This document shows positions 35,252-49,410 of a stretch of DNA of 64,000 bases, in pieces. The stretch is from Physcomitrium patens (Eukaryota > Streptophyta > Bryopsida > Funariales > Funariaceae). A program made the position numbers and the translations under genes. Location of the stretch: the NCBI RefSeq assembly GCF_000002425.4, contig NC_037257.1:14073232-14137231 (forward strand), given 5' to 3'. Position 1 is the first letter of the stretch. Every line of letters begins with the position of its first letter. The notes beneath the pieces are model-generated. The model was not told where the DNA came from. It searched no databases and was given only the letters and a program-made list of their open reading frames with translations.

Positions 35252-35521
35252 TAAAAATTAGTTTACTTTTGTAGGTTGTGATTAGAATAGAAGGGTTGTT
35301 TGTTAGACTTGCAACCAGTAATTTCGACATGAACAAAGCTTGCTTACATTATTGTTGTCACAAAAGTATGCAAGGGCAGCACTATAATGTAGTACACGTA
35401 GTAATATAATTTGAACAATGAACATTGTTCAAAATGCCAAAAGAATTTTGCAGATATGCTTTTACGTTGTTGATGCTTATATCTCTTCTCCAGTCATTAT
35501 TTCAAGAAATTAGGATATAGA

Positions 35522-35527
35522 AATAAA
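35522..35527 (+). terminator. Candidate poly(A) signal of NADH-GOGAT
   Basis: AATAAA lies about 270 bp after the stop codon in AT-rich trailer sequence. Other AT-rich signals nearby could serve instead. The call rests on motif and position only. Confidence 0.4.
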
Positions 35528-36499
35528 CACGTCAAATCTAAAAAAACGAGGCCTATATATGTATGTAAATGTGAACAGTGACCGTGCAAATAATCAGCAT
35601 AGTGTCTGCAGTGTGCATATATTAATCGGCGTCTCATTTCCATTACATGTTTCAACTGATAATAAGGGGTAAAACTTTAAAAAAAGTTTAGGGTTTGGGG
35701 GGTGAAAAAAAGATCTGGCAACTAACATCAGACTTGATCTTCTGAAGTATTAGACTTATTTCAGATTCTTCAAAAAATGATCCCTGGAGGTAGTTATTTG
35801 ACACCTATTCAAGAAAAGATTTGCTAGTATTTTGCTTCATGTGTTGCTCCTGAGAAAACTTGGTTTAGTTAGAATTTTTTGTTGTTAGCTACTGTCAAAT
35901 CCTCTACTTCTGCAACATAATTGTCAATATATCAAAGAACTCTGGATGATGCGTGCTTCTCTCCACCTTTCAACAACTTGGTATGATTGCTTACAAGCAA
36001 GACAATGACTTGGAGTTTAAAGAGTTTAGTCAATTGTTTGCTTTGGCATTGCATGCTCAATACATTAATAATAGAACTTTTATTGTCAAAAGTCAAGACT
36101 TCTTTTTGAACTATCTCATGTTCCAACCACCATCCATGTTAAAGTAGCACGTTTGCACCACATACGTTTTCGTGCACTCATAGGTCATCTTGAGGGGCAC
36201 CTTGTCTTCTATAAGGCCAAGGTTGTCTATAAACAACAATATTGCATACCAAGTTGCCATTTGTTTGATGTGTCTTGGTAGCTATGGTAATGGAATAGCC
36301 CTTTACCATGCATAGAGGATTTTTGGAGATAGTGAAGGCTCTATTGTCATGTACACCACATCATCTGAGTTCTTTATGACATAAGACAACAATGGATTGT
36401 TGACCAAACATTAAGAAAAGAAATGAGACCTCAACAACAATGGAAAGATAGGGCTTTTTAAGTTGCATTGGTTTTTTAAAAGGAATGACTTTATTGCAC

Positions 36500-36993
36500 T
36501 ACCAAAAGCCAACTATCAACAATGCTATTTACTTTGACAACAAGTACATATATTCAATATATATCTAAGTCGTTTATGGCTACAACAAATGTGTCATTGC
36601 TTACTACTTTGGCTGGCTTGGCCCTTTTCTTGACTCCATTGCCTACAAGAACACTTCTTTGTATAAGAATCTTTAAAAACATTTTAGATTAAGACAATAT
36701 CTACTTGCAAACTTTGTTTATGCATTATCTAAAATAATTGTCATCTCTTGCTGCTTCTTGACCTTGCTTTTATCAAAAGATATAAAATTCAACTATTATA
36801 TGGCTATGGCTAAGATAAGGAATGAACACTACATATGGTTGCAAAAGGCAAATGGAAATCAATTAGAGAGATGAAGAAATTATTTAACAACATACAAGAC
36901 ATGCTGATTGCAATGTGGATTACTAATTGTATTGTTTTGCATAATATGTTGGCAAATTTAAGAGATAAGTGGATTAAACTTCATACAGAGGCT
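36500..36993 (+). pseudogene. PIF/Harbinger DDE nuclease remnant
   Basis: The frame gives the C-terminal half of a Harbinger nuclease (DDE_4/plant transposase type). Recognisable blocks in order are YFDNKYIYSIYI, VVYGYNKCVIAYYFGWLGPF, LDSIAYKNTSLYKN, FRLRQYLLANFVYALSK, FNYYMAMAKIRNEHYIWLQK and MWITNCIVLHNMLANL. In family members these correspond to the second-Asp region (GWPGSVHDS), the SLYKNP block, the E-containing RIRNEH helix and the WI..CIVLHN end. In-frame stops interrupt it, for example between YSIYI and VVYGYN and after SLYKNL, so it is not functional. Upstream sequence (35950-36490) is probably the decayed N-terminal half. Confidence 0.78.
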
Positions 36994-37176
36994 TGAGATA
37001 TTGAAGTACAAGCTTAAAAAGCCATGTTGGTTTAGAATAATATTTTTTTGCATGAACAATTCAAAGAAACAACTTCAATTGTGAATTATGCTAGTGGCCC
37101 CTTCCCAATAAGTAACAGCTTGTAGGCATATGTTACAACTTTTGTAAATATTGAGAATTTATTAAAATACACCTAT

Positions 37177-37582
37177 TGTCATGGATATACTATACATGAG
37201 TCCAAACAAAAGTTGAACGAAAGAATTTCAAGAAGAAAGCTAACAAGAACTTAGTTAAACCAAATGAGTACAAGATCAATACCAAAAGAGATGAGCTAAA
37301 GCTTCAGCAGGTGTGTTGTCAAGAATGAAGATTTCCTTAGCCTTGAATCTAATATATATTAGATATTAGGAAGCTTTTCTAGAAGTTTTCATATTGCTTG
37401 AAGATAAAGCAATCCCATGAAGATTCTTAAATAACTTCTTTAATGCTTTTAGAACTTTTTAGAACCTATTAAAATATCCTAAGAACCTTTTAGAACCCTC
37501 TAAAAATCTTGTAGAATCTACTAGAACCTAATAGAATATACTAAAAATATTCTTAAAATCTTATTGTTAGATATCTATAACA
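37177..37582 (-). repeat. 3' LTR of the family A fossil
   Basis: On the + strand it starts TGTCATGGATATACTATACA and ends CTATAACA, so on the element strand it runs TG to CA. It aligns with the partner LTR at 47872-48319 along its whole length and is bordered outside by the target copy CCTAT. Confidence 0.85.
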
Positions 37583-40500
37583 TCACTTTTCCTTCAAACT
37601 TCAAGTTCCACAAGGAGCATTTGTTTCTTATCTACTTTCTTTATTACATGTAATATCTCAATAGTAGCTTCATAGAAAAGTCATCTTAAAATAAGTTTAG
37701 GTTTTTTAAGATAATGTTGATGAAGCTCATATATCTTTTGTAACGTATTGACTAGATTTTTTTATTGATTTTCATGTATACTCATTAATATTATAGTTAT
37801 GCAAATGAATAAAATACTCCAACTTGCTTCTTCTTGATTGAGAATCAAAGATCTTTTCCATCTCATATTCCACATGATTATCTATTTGAATGCAAGGCGG
37901 AGATGGTTGTATTCTTTTTAGAATAGTTGATTCTAAATAAGCTTGTAAGAAAGAAATATAAAAGTCTAAATATACCTTCATAGATGTGGGTAGTTCCAAT
38001 CAATAAGCAACTATATAGATTTACTTTTGAATACAAAATGGACCTTATCTTTGATAGTCTAACTTATTGTAAAGTTGATTGGTCTTGATATTTCATCAAA
38101 GAAACCATATTTTATCACCAACTTAAAAACAAGGGATTCTTTTCTAAATTTGTTTGAAGATGCTTGTAAGAATCTATAGCTGCTTCTAAATGAAGATTCA
38201 AAGTTTTTTAGAATTGTGACAATTGTTTTGCAAGATCTTCAACTGTTGGATTTTCATCATTTAATGTACCTAATAAATCAAGCTTTGGATGGTAGCCATA
38301 ATTAGATTTAATTTATATTTACTAAATGGAAGCATGAAGAGTATTATTATAAGCAAATTCTACTAAAAATAAATATAAGGTACAATGATCTTATTGATAG
38401 TTGATGGTATGTTGCAAATATTGCTTCAAAACTTGATTGACTTGTTTTGTTTGACTATCAGTTTGAAGGTGAAAGACAAACGAAATTTTGATATCTATCT
38501 TCAATATCTCAAAAAAAGATTTCTAATACTTTGATATAAATTGAGGTCCTTGATTAAAAATGATGTCATCAAGTAGGCCATGATGTCGATATATATTATT
38601 AAAAAAGAGTCTTATTATTTCTTCTTCAAAAATTACCTTTTTGCACAAGACAAAATGTGCCATTTTTTTAAGTTAATCAACAATAATATAGATAGCATCA
38701 AACGTGGCTGATGGAGGTAGATTAGTGATGAAATCCATTGATACTAAAGACCATGGTCATGTGAAATTGATAGTAGTAGAAGTCTACAGTGATAATGTTA
38801 AGAATTCTTGGATCTTGAACAAATGTCACATAAAAAAACAAAGTCCTTTATGAACTTCTATATTTGATGCCAAAAAAAAATCTTCAAAAATAATCTTTAA
38901 TATTTTTTTAAATCTAAAATATTCTACAACTCAAAAATCATGACAAGATTGGAAAATACAAAGTTGCATATGTCTTTCTAGAATATATAAACAATCTTTA
39001 AAATACAAAAGAACTTCCACAATCTTGAACTTGTCATTGTTAGGACACTCCTTGATATTACAAACTAATCAATCTTTGGTTAATGCTGCACGAATTTTTT
39101 CATAAAAACTTGAATTAATAGGAATAATCATAAAAATAATACTTAGATGAAAATTTTCTTACTTCAAAAGAGTGGTATATTTTTAATCAAATGCTACTTC
39201 TTGAGCCTTTGGAAATAGATATGATTTTTTTGATAAAGTATCTGATAGTCCTCATTGCTTTCTTAATAGACATGTAATTACAAAATCAAAATGAGATAAT
39301 GATATATTCTAATAAATTTGGTAGCAATTCAAAATCCAAGTTGACATAAATTACTCCAAATTTTTATGATCTATATATATAATCATTGGATATGTAGGAC
39401 CTTCCAACAAATGATGCTATTCTTAGAAAGATTCTACAATCATAAGAAATTTTTTATCATGAATCTCATAATTAATCTCTGTAATTAAAAACTTTTTAGA
39501 ATAAAACACAATTGGGTAGAGCTTTCCATCCATATTCTTTTTTATAATAGTACAACTTTTAATACAAAGTTGGAAGCATCAATTTTTAAATAGAAGGCCT
39601 TCATAAAATTAAGATGCATTAAGATTGGAGCTGTAGTAAAAGTTGCCTTCAAATCATAAAAAGCCCTTTGTACTTCATGTCTCTATTCCAATTTATCTTT
39701 AGATGATAATTGAGTGAAAGGAATAACATCTTAGCAGTAATTTTTAATAAATATTCAATAGAAATTAACAAATCCAAAAAAATATTGTACATCTTGTATT
39801 GTCTTTAAAGTTATCTACTTTGTTATAGCTTAAACTTTCTTTAAATCCATGAATAGGCCTTCATTGGATATAATATATCCAAAAAAAATTATTTTTGGTT
39901 GATGGAATATATATATTTTTCTAATTTAGTATATAATCTTACATCTTATAACTTTTACAAGACTAATCTCACATATTTTTTATGTTCTTTAGGAGTCTTG
40001 GAATAGATTAAGATATCATCAAGATAATAGACAATAAACTTATTTAAGAATTCTCAAAAAATATCATTCATCAAATATTTAAGTATAGCTAGAATATTTA
40101 TCAATTTAAAAGATATAACATTATATTCAAAATTTTTGTATCTTGTCCAAAATGTTGTCTTCTATTCATCTCTTTTTTTAATCCACACCAGATTGTATGC
40201 TCCACAAAGATCTATTTTGGTGTAGATCTTCGCTTAATCGAGTTGTTTAAAAGCCTTAATATCAATAGTAATGAATAATAATTTTTTACCATTATTTTAT
40301 TAAGGCCACAATAATCAATATATAATTGCAAAGATCCATCTTTTTTCTTTATAAAAAGTATTGGTCCTTTGTTGGAAGTTTGGAATACCAAATAAATTTC
40401 TTTGTAAGAATTTTATTGATATAATCTTTTGATGCCAAAAACTTGTTTTGTAATAGATTGGACCAAATGGTAGTTGAGTCCCTTTTTGAAGATCGATGAT

Positions 40501-40831
40501 ACAATTATATGGTCAATGCTTAGGTAATATGTGAGCATTTATCTTTTCAAAGACATCTTGAGATTCTTTATACTCCTTTAAGATAGCTACTAGGAAGCTT
40601 GCTTCTTTACAAGCTAGAGTTGAATAAATGACAAATAGCATTTCTTTTCTTAGCCGTCTTGATAAAAAGTCTTGCTCATAGGAATAAAGACTTTATTGTT
40701 GATGGCTTCTTGATAGGTTTTATCTAAAGAGATTCTATAAGAAATTCAATCTTATGAAACCTCCAATCTATAGATGAATTATAGCTTTTTAATCACAAAA
40801 GTTTTAAAATGATAGGATTGAAGAGAATTTT

Positions 40832-41297
40832 TGCAACAAGATATAGATAAGATATTTGTATTATTCATCCATAGAGATAGGTAGTTGGAGCTATGTTTGA
40901 AAAGTTTCTAGAATTAAGATTAGATTGGTGTTTTATGTTGGACCTATTATAGAATATTTTAGAAAGGACTTAAGATAGTTATTTAGATGGAGCCTACTAT
41001 TAAGAACATTCTAAAAAGTTCCAAGATAGTTGGATAAAGTATAAATATGATTGACTAGGGCGATTTGGATATTTGATCAAGTATGGCTTTAATTCTTTTT
41101 TTTTAAATAAAGTTTATTTCACATTTTTTTATTCTATTTTATTCTATTTTCTTTTACTCTATTCTTCTTTTTATATTCTAATTTATTTAGTTCTATTTAG
41201 TTTTTTTATAGTCTATAATGTCTTATATTGTGATGGAATTTATATTACTATGGATTGAAAAGATCTTACATTCTAAAGATAACCTAGTCCTATTTCA
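40832..41297 (+). repeat. 5' LTR of the family C fossil
   Basis: It begins TGCAACAAGATATAG and ends CTATTTCA. It aligns along its length with 45903-46358. The left neighbour is the target copy ATTTT, and the primer site follows at once. Confidence 0.88.
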
Positions 41298-44200
41298 TTG
41301 ATATCAGAGGAAGTGTTAGTCTATTCTTTAGTAGTATGTTGATAGCCACCATCTAGTTGAAGGTCAATTCTTGTTGTCACATCACATTTTGTTTTGGAGC
41401 TATCATGAGATACTTTTAAGAAGTCAATTGGAAGGAGAAAAGGCATTACAATAGCAAAGTTCAATAAAGAAATTTTAGTATGTAAGATATGGCAAAGCAA
41501 TCTCAAATGGAGACTTAAATATAATACCTTCTAGATCAAATAGCTACTTTCTAAGGATAAATGGAAGCCTGTAGGATAAGGGAGTCAATATTTGCTAGGT
41601 TGAAATTAAATAAGCTTGATATATATTCTAGGACTTTAAGGCAAAAAGATATATGCCAATGGTTCCTCAACATGCAACAATACCTCCAATTATTTGAAAT
41701 AAATACCACCAAAGGAATTATATATGTCACCATCTATTTGAGAGGTACGGCAACCATTTGGTGGCAACATCAAGCTCAAAACTATAGAGCTCAAGGTGGA
41801 TTTTGTGACTTGTAAGAGTTTAAGACGAAATTTAAGAATCAATTTTGGCCCATCAATGTGAAAAAGATGACACACAATTAATTGGCCAACCTTACACAAT
41901 CCAGATTAGTGCAAGATTATGTCTCTTAATTTAAATCCCTCTGTCTTTAAATTGACAATGTTTGAAAGATAGAGACAATAGATTGATTTATTAAAAGGTT
42001 GAAACTTGTGGTCTAGCAAGAGGCAGAATTAAAGGATCCATAAATATTTGAAGAGGCAATTAGGATTGTAGAGAAGGTCAATGCTATAGATTTTAAAAAA
42101 TTTAGAGCACAATCTATAGAATAAAGTCTTATGTTGCTATCCAATACTATGGTACAATAACTAAAATTGATGGAGATTGATGCCTTGCAAGGATCACTAA
42201 CATCATAGAGATGACAAATATTGGCATAGAAAATATTGTGTTTCTATTGTTGGGAGCCATGCTATCAGATTGGAGATTGTCTAAAATATCAAAATTCAAG
42301 CATCAAAAGATCAAGCTAAGTTTACGATCTCTAGACTCACCAAATCAATAACAAAATGGAGCAAAAAAATGAGGCTTTTCAATATAGGTACTAAGGGCCA
42401 ATATTGGAAATAGTTGTTGTCTTTCAAAGACAAATAACATGGCCTTAGATAACTATCAAAAGGATCAATTAGTATGTCTAATGGGTCAACTAAGAGAATA
42501 ACCATATCGAGTATTTGTGGATTGCATTCCTACAAAAAATTACATCTCAATTGAAATTACTAATAAATTTGGAATTAAAACCAAGATGATCAAAAGAAAG
42601 AATATATATCTAGCAAATGATCTAGAGAATATATTTAATACAATATATGAAAAAGAAACCTTGAGGTTGAGTAATACCTATGCCTTAAGAGAGAAGTTCA
42701 AAGTAACAAAGCTCAGATATGAAGTTATTTTTGATATTCTATGGCTAAAGGTGAAAAATAAGCAAGTTGATTGGCTAGAAAAGACAATCTCTTTCAAAGA
42801 TAGTAGATGCAAGATGCCTTTTTGTATCTCAACATCAAGTGAGGTAGAAAAAAAATTTGTGAGTAAAGACTTACTTGTAGGGATGACCTTTATAAAGAAG
42901 TAAATACAACATAAGCAATTAGTATATATGGTGGTTCCAAATCTTGCCTGAGTGGTAGAAAAGACAGCCAAAAGAATTAAATAAGAAAAATAATTCATAC
43001 ATGAATATTAGAATGTATTTTCAATTGACTTACCTAGTGGCATGCTACTTGATTGAGGTGCCTCCTTCTAAATAGAACTATTGTCTAAGATCAAACCAAT
43101 AAATTTGCTAATTTATTACCTAGAACTAAATGAATTTAAAAAGTTGTAAAAGACATTGAACGAATTTTTAAAGAATGGTCTCATTTGAAAAAATACATCA
43201 CCATAGAGAGCACATTTATTCTTTGCACTCAAAAAAGATGGTGGACTTTGACTTTGCATTGACTATTATGACCTCAATAAATGGGCTCTCAAAAATGCAT
43301 ATCCACTTTCACTCATGGATGATCTTCTTGACCAATTTCAAGGTGCAACCATCTTTAGCAAATTAGACCTTTAAAGTGACTGTTGGCAGATACCTATTAC
43401 AAAAGAAGATATAGAAAAGATACCATTTTATATATGCTATGGACATTTTGAATGGCTTGTTTTATCTTTTGGCCTCACTAATGCTTTAGCCTCCTTCATA
43501 GATCACATAAATAGATTGTTTTGGGACCTTTTGGAAAAGTATATAAATTTCATTATCAATGATATCCTAGTCTATGATAAAATCTCTGAGGAGCATGAAC
43601 AACATCAATGAAAAGTATTGTATTGACTACAAGATAATTGCTTCTATTGTAAGCAATCAAAGTATGAACTTTAGAAATCAAAGGTCATCTTTTTGAAGAC
43701 ATGTTTTGTCTTTTAAAGGTATGTATATGTAGCAAGATAAGATAAAAGCAATAGAAGATTGATTAACCCTTAAAGATGCTTTTGAAGTCTACTCATTTTT
43801 AGGCCTTGTTGGATATTATTGTCGTTTTATTCGGTAATTTGCAAACATTGCTAGTTCACTAATAAGCTTATTAAAGAAAGGTGTTCCATTTGAATAAAAG
43901 CTAGAGCAAAAAGAGCCTTTCATAAGTTGAAGGAAGCACTCATTACTATTCCAATGTTATAATCATATGATTTCTACCTTCTTTGTGCACTTGACATTGA
44001 TGTTTCCAACTTTGCTATTGGTATGGTCCTTCAACAAGACTTTAGTAGAGACCTTCAACTTATAGCATATGAATCATGCAAGCTTAGAAGGGTAGAGTGC
44101 AATTACTTTGTACATGATAAAAAAAAACTAACAATTGTATATGCCATAAAGGTGTGGCAATACTATTTATTGGAGAAGGTAATGACTATTTGGACTGACC

Positions 44201-45902
44201 ATCAGTCCTTGCTATATGATTTGCATCTAAAAAATATAAAAACATAATATCATTGTTGAGAAGAATAATAGCAGCTCTTTGATATTCAACTTGAATATAA
44301 GTAAAGGCGATAATACATTGTACTGGATACCTTACTGTGTAAACTAGACTTGAAGCCAGAATTGAAGGACTAGATAGAAATTTCTAGTATTAGTAGTATC
44401 ATTTCAAATCTAATTAGAGGAGCAGAATAGAAGGAAGCTACACATTGAGATGCTTATTTTAAGATGATTATTGATTGATTGAAAGTAGAAAATATACAAT
44501 ATTAAGATTATTGGCTTAGTAATGGCTTATTCTATTTCAAAAAGTGGATTTATGTACTTAACAATACTATATTTTAGATGCGCATACTTCAAGAAGAACA
44601 TGACATTTCAATATTTGGACATTTAAGACATGAAAAGACTCTAGAATGGATCTCAAGGACATGATTTTGAATAAGTTTGGATCATTATATTTGAACTTTT
44701 GTGCTCTCTTGCAAGTCATGCTAATATAACAAAGCATGCAACATAGCATCTCTTAGACTATTGCAATCAATTCTATTACATATGACACATTGGGAGTAAG
44801 TGACTATAGATCTCATTAAGTATTTGCTATAGATGCTTTATAATCACATTGTGGTTGCTATCTTTATAGACCAACTCTTGAAGTAACTTCACTTAGCTAT
44901 AGTGCGATTCAATATTGATGCCCTATCACTTGCACACGTCTTCTTCAATACTGTCTTTTGTCACCATAGATTATCTTGTATCATTGTTTTAGATTGAAAT
45001 CTATATTTCAAGGAAAGTTTTTGATAAGCTTTATTTAAGCTATTAGGTACATGACTTACTATATTTATGGCCTTCTATGTTTAAATAAATAGACAAACAG
45101 AGCATGCAAATTAAACCTTAGAAGATATGTTATACGCATTTGTAGTATTTTATCATAATAACTAGGATGAATATTTGACATCTTTGGAATTTACTTACAA
45201 TGATAGTATTTAAGTAAATATTAGTCATTTTTATTCTTTTTTAATATCGATCAGCAATTGATCATGCTAACAATTCTCTACTGTCCTATTGATATAAACA
45301 ACTCAATAACAAAGAAGTTCATATAATGGCTTACAATGGCCTTGTAAGACATATGACACCGCTTCTTTATTATGCAAAATCAACAAAAGAAGTACGTGGA
45401 TAAAAACCAATAACATAAGATTTTTTGAGAAGGTGATGAGGTGTTACTCTCTAACACCAACTGTCTATTTGACACATCAACCTAAATCCATAAGTTGGTA
45501 CCTTAGTGGCTTGGACCTTTTTACATTTTTGTACTGATTTCTAATATTGTATATTGCTTTGAGCTTCCACGACATATTTAGGTCTATTGAATCTTCCATG
45601 TTTTGAAATTCAAGGAATTTCATACTCAGCCAAGGCTCTTTTCAAACCAACATCAACCACTACCACTATCATTGGTTGTGATTAATAACCAACAAAGACA
45701 TGAAGTGCACAATATTTTGGAGCATTGCTACCTTTGCCATGGCAACGAATATCCACAACTTTAGTACAAAGTCCTTAAGAAATGTTATTCCATCCACAAT
45801 GCAACGTGAAAACTTGCACAAAACCTCACATATTGTCAAAAAATAATTTGGAGATACTATTGAAAGCAAAATGAAGATATTTTACATTAGTGGAGAATTA
45901 AT

Positions 45903-46358
45903 TGTAACATGATGTGGATAAGTTATTTGTATTGTTGACATATAGAGATAGATAATTGGAGCCATATTTGAGAAGTTTCTAGAATTAGAACGAATGTGGT
46001 AGTCTATATAGGATCCACCATAGAACATTCTAAAAAAGATTTAGGGCAATTATTTAGGTGGAGCCCACTATTAGGAATATTTTAGAAAGTTCCAAGATGA
46101 TTCGATAAAGTATAAATAAGACTAGCTAGGGCCATTTGGATATTGGATTAAATATGGTTTTTGTCTCTTTTTTTAAATAAAGTTGAATTTCTCATTTTTT
46201 TATTCAATTCTATTCTATTCTCTTTTATCTTTTATATTCTATTCTATTTAGATCTATTCAATTTTGTTCTAGTCTATGATGCCTTATATTATGATGGGAT
46301 TTATATTACTACAAATTGGAAGGATCTTAGATCTTAGAGATAGTCCAATTCTATTTCA
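45903..46358 (+). repeat. 3' LTR of the family C fossil
   Basis: It begins TGTAACATGATGTGG and ends CTATTTCA, followed by the target copy ATTTT. It is about 456 bp, against about 466 bp for its partner. A purine-rich stretch (AGTGGAGAA) lies just to its left, where a polypurine tract is expected. Confidence 0.88.
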
Positions 46359-47871
46359 ATTTTAATAATATTAAATATGGCCCTGAAATGATATTTCTAG
46401 TAGTATGGTCTTATGAATAACATTACTTGAAGATAAAGATTAACCATCTATTACTTCTACATTTTTAGTTTTTGACTTTTGTAATAAAAGAATTTTATAG
46501 AGTTTGAAAAATTCTTCATTTGAAAAGCAAAGAAATGCTCTTGAATCTAATAAGGCATTTATTTGAAGTCTTTGTGGACTAAGAAATAAATGTATAATAA
46601 AACAAGAAGCAAATTGGATAGAAAAAGAAGAATCTTGATGAATTTGAGGTATTGAAATGTTCAACCACATTATTCCTATTGTAACTAGGCCTCATTGTTT
46701 TCTTGAATGATTGCACTCCTAGTCTTAGTTATATGTTGGTTTTTTGGACAATTTTTTGATTTGTGGCCTTCTTCACTATAATACAAGCATAAGCCTTATT
46801 CAAATTAATGCTTCTTTTCTTCTACTATAAGAGGTTCAAATTCTATCACATCAATTTACATATATTTGGTTTCAAAATATAGAAATAATATATTTGTTGA
46901 AGCAACAAAGTACAAATTTTTAATGCATTGCTTTATCAAAGTCCATGAAAATTGATCTTAAAAGCATTGAAATAATCAATTATCGTACTTCACAACTTAG
47001 CTGATAGCTTCATTGCGTGTTTGAAAATCAAATAATAATAATAATAGATTTTATACAACATCCCTTAATTTTCAATAGAATTAGTTCATAAGAGCTTTTT
47101 CATCTCAATTGATATCACAAGCCTATTGCCTATAATCAAATACATGAATCAATACAAAGTGTAATTCTTGACGCAATGAGCAAATTTTTGTTGTTGCCCA
47201 TTAAATCTTATCATATTCTCTAAATGCCTTTGCAAATATTTTTAAAAAAGCTTTAAAATTGATTAAGTTTCTAGATCTCTTTTCAAATAAAGGAGCAAAT
47301 CAAGATAAGGCTTATCCTTTGAACAAGGCTCCAACTAAATTAACTTGCAACTCCTATATTGGATAGTATTTAAGTTGTAAAAAAGTTACCAATCAAATTT
47401 GGTTAACAAACCTTTGGAACTTCAAGTATGTGTCATCAAACTTTCCTGGAAGATTAATCCAAGGCTTATTATGTTGTTGAATAGATAAATTTTCTTATTG
47501 AGGTATAGGTGCCACCTTCTCCTTGAATGTAGAAGCTTGAAGAAATCATTGCATTACATGTTGACCTACTTTAGGTCTTGCATCACCATAAAATCTTACA
47601 AAAAAATCCCTCAATTTGAATAGTTCTATAAGCTGAAGCATTCAATGTGTTTATATTAATATCTAATTTCGACTTAGGAAACTCAAACTTACTAATATCT
47701 TTACCTCTAGTCATTCTAAAAGAAAGAAAAGGAATTTCTAAACAATATCAATTTAAAGGAGGATATTCTATAACTTCTAAAGTGTTTAGATGCCTTCAAG
47801 AAGAGGAATAGTCCACTCTCTATTAAAAAGGATTAAACTCTAGTATTCATAAGATGGTAGTCTTGACAAAC

Positions 47872-48319
47872 TATTATGGATATACTATACAAGAGATTGA
47901 ACAAGAAGTTGAACAAAAGAGTTTCAACAAGAAAGTTTACAAGAACTTAATTAAATCAAATGCATATAAAATCAACACCATAAAAGATGAACTAAAATTC
48001 TAAAAGATATATTGTCGAGATTGAGAATTTCACCAATATTGATTCTAATATATGTTATGTATTAAGAAGTTTTTCAAAAAGTTTTTATATTACTTAAAGA
48101 TGAAACAACTTTAGAAAGTTCCTTGAAAAGTTTTCATGTTGCTTAAAGATGAAGTAATCTTACGAAACTTCTCAAACAACTTATTTAATCATCTTAGAAT
48201 TTTCTAAAATCTATTAAAATATTTAGTGAACTTTCTAAAATCTTTTTAAAATCTTATAGAATTCCTAATAGAATCTTATAAGAATATTTCTAAAATCTTC
48301 TTATTACATGTTCATAACA
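47872..48319 (-). repeat. 5' LTR of the family A fossil
   Basis: On the element strand it begins TGTTATGAACATG. The other edge aligns with the TGTCATGG start of the partner LTR on the + strand. The target copy CCTAT lies directly outside at 48320-48324. A degenerate primer site (TACTAGAGT on the element strand) sits about 26 bp inside the element. Confidence 0.85.
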
Positions 48320-48439
48320 CCTATCAATTACAATAATTAGCATAAAAGATGCAAGTATTATTTTGATTCTCTTATAATCATCTTTTTTTGCAAGGCAATA
48401 AGGATTATATAATACTTCTAATCTTGCTCATATTTTTTT

Positions 48440-49410
48440 TTTTTTTTTTTAATATAATCTTGTATTTTCATTCTCTTGCTTCCGTAAAAACTCATTTTCT
48501 ATAAGTTTGGTTTTCTTCTCACTGTCTTTGCTTTCTTTTGCCTACCTCTTCCTTTCAAAAGTAAACTTCTTATACTCTACAATCAACTTCATCTCTTCTA
48601 CTTTCTTTATAGTCTTGGCTTTTTCAAGCACAACCTCCAAGAAAGCTTGATAAAACTTGTTTTGAGATTACATGCTTTTGCTTTGGAAGGTAGGAAGTAT
48701 GTTGCACTTACCTTTGTGTTTGGCCATGGATAAAGATGACACCTTCCATTATGATACATTTAGATACACTCTAAGTTTTGACAATGTCTTAGTCAATATC
48801 TCCTCAAGTGGTAGCAATTTAACAAATGAATTCAAGGCACGCATAAGCTCAAATGACATTTGGTTCTTTGATCAATCTCCCTACAAAAAAACTTTCTAGA
48901 GTGACCAAGAGTACTTTGAACTCTATCTTTTACTTCAAACTTACTATTACATGCTCTTAAAGCTCTTCTTGTCAAAGTAGACTAAAGAGTCCATTGCTTG
49001 TAGTGGCACCCAGATTGGATCTTCTCCAAACAACTTCTTTATCCTTTCAAAATGAACACAAACTTTGTTGAGCTTTTGCTCAAGGGTATATTGTAATTAA
49101 ACTTTTGTAAGTTTTCCAAGGCTTTAGTGAGGTTCTTTTTGTAAGTGTGAAGACTACCTCTCATGGCCTTGTGGTGATGGTGGAGTCATCCACAGCTTAG
49201 GTTGCTGACCACCTGCACAAGGACGGTCAAGCACGAGGATGGTCAAGCCTACCGTCTTTGTCTTGGGAGGACTATTGATTTTCGTTGCACCTAAGATGCC
49301 ATAAATGCTCTCAAAATCTTGTCTATCTTCAAGCCAAGACACAATGTTTGCAAAGACAGTTTCTATTAGGTGTATCTTAGATGCCTTAGATGTAACTAAA
49401 ACAGACATGG
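48440..49410 (-). pseudogene. Myb/SANT-like Harbinger accessory protein remnant
   Basis: On the minus strand the words NIVSWLEDRQDFESIYG, KVCVHFERIKKLFGEDPIW and, further on, VVLEKAKTIKKVEEMKLIV with EYKKFTFERK appear in that order. This matches the layout of plant Myb/SANT-like proteins carried by PIF/Harbinger elements: a Trp-led domain, a CPHF..MD.LFG block and a charged coiled-coil tail. Frames change and stops occur between the blocks, so it is decayed. It lies opposite the nuclease remnant at 36500-36993, with the gypsy nest between them. Identification is by pattern only. Confidence 0.5.

Larger units (their letters stand above)
40832..46358 (+). mobile_element. Fossil Ty3/gypsy LTR element, family C, nested in family A
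   Basis: It is complete in outline: 5' LTR (40832-41297), primer site immediately after (TTGATATCAGAGG, tRNA-Met type), gag-like region (about 41560-42300), protease-like region (about 42500-42900), reverse transcriptase (about 43200-43720), RNase H (about 43960-44250), integrase (about 44570-45300), C-terminal stretch and 3' LTR (45903-46358). A 5 bp target duplication ATTTT flanks it (40827-40831 and 46359-46363). It is broken in many places. The LTRs differ by eye at about a fifth of positions, so the insertion is old, but it is younger than the family A element it interrupts. Confidence 0.88.
37177..48319 (-). mobile_element. Fossil Ty3/gypsy LTR element, family A, with a nested element
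   Basis: The element is read right to left. Its parts are a 5' LTR (47872-48319), gag-like and zinc-knuckle-like sequence (about 46680-47720), an aspartic protease region (about 46430-46670), then, beyond the nested element, reverse transcriptase, RNase H and integrase regions (about 40800 down to 38200), a C-terminal stretch (about 37770-38000) and a 3' LTR (37177-37582). It is flanked by a 5 bp target duplication, CCTAT at 37172-37176 and 48320-48324, so it inserted as a unit. It is broken in many places. By eye the two LTRs differ at about a quarter of positions, pointing to an old insertion. Confidence 0.85.
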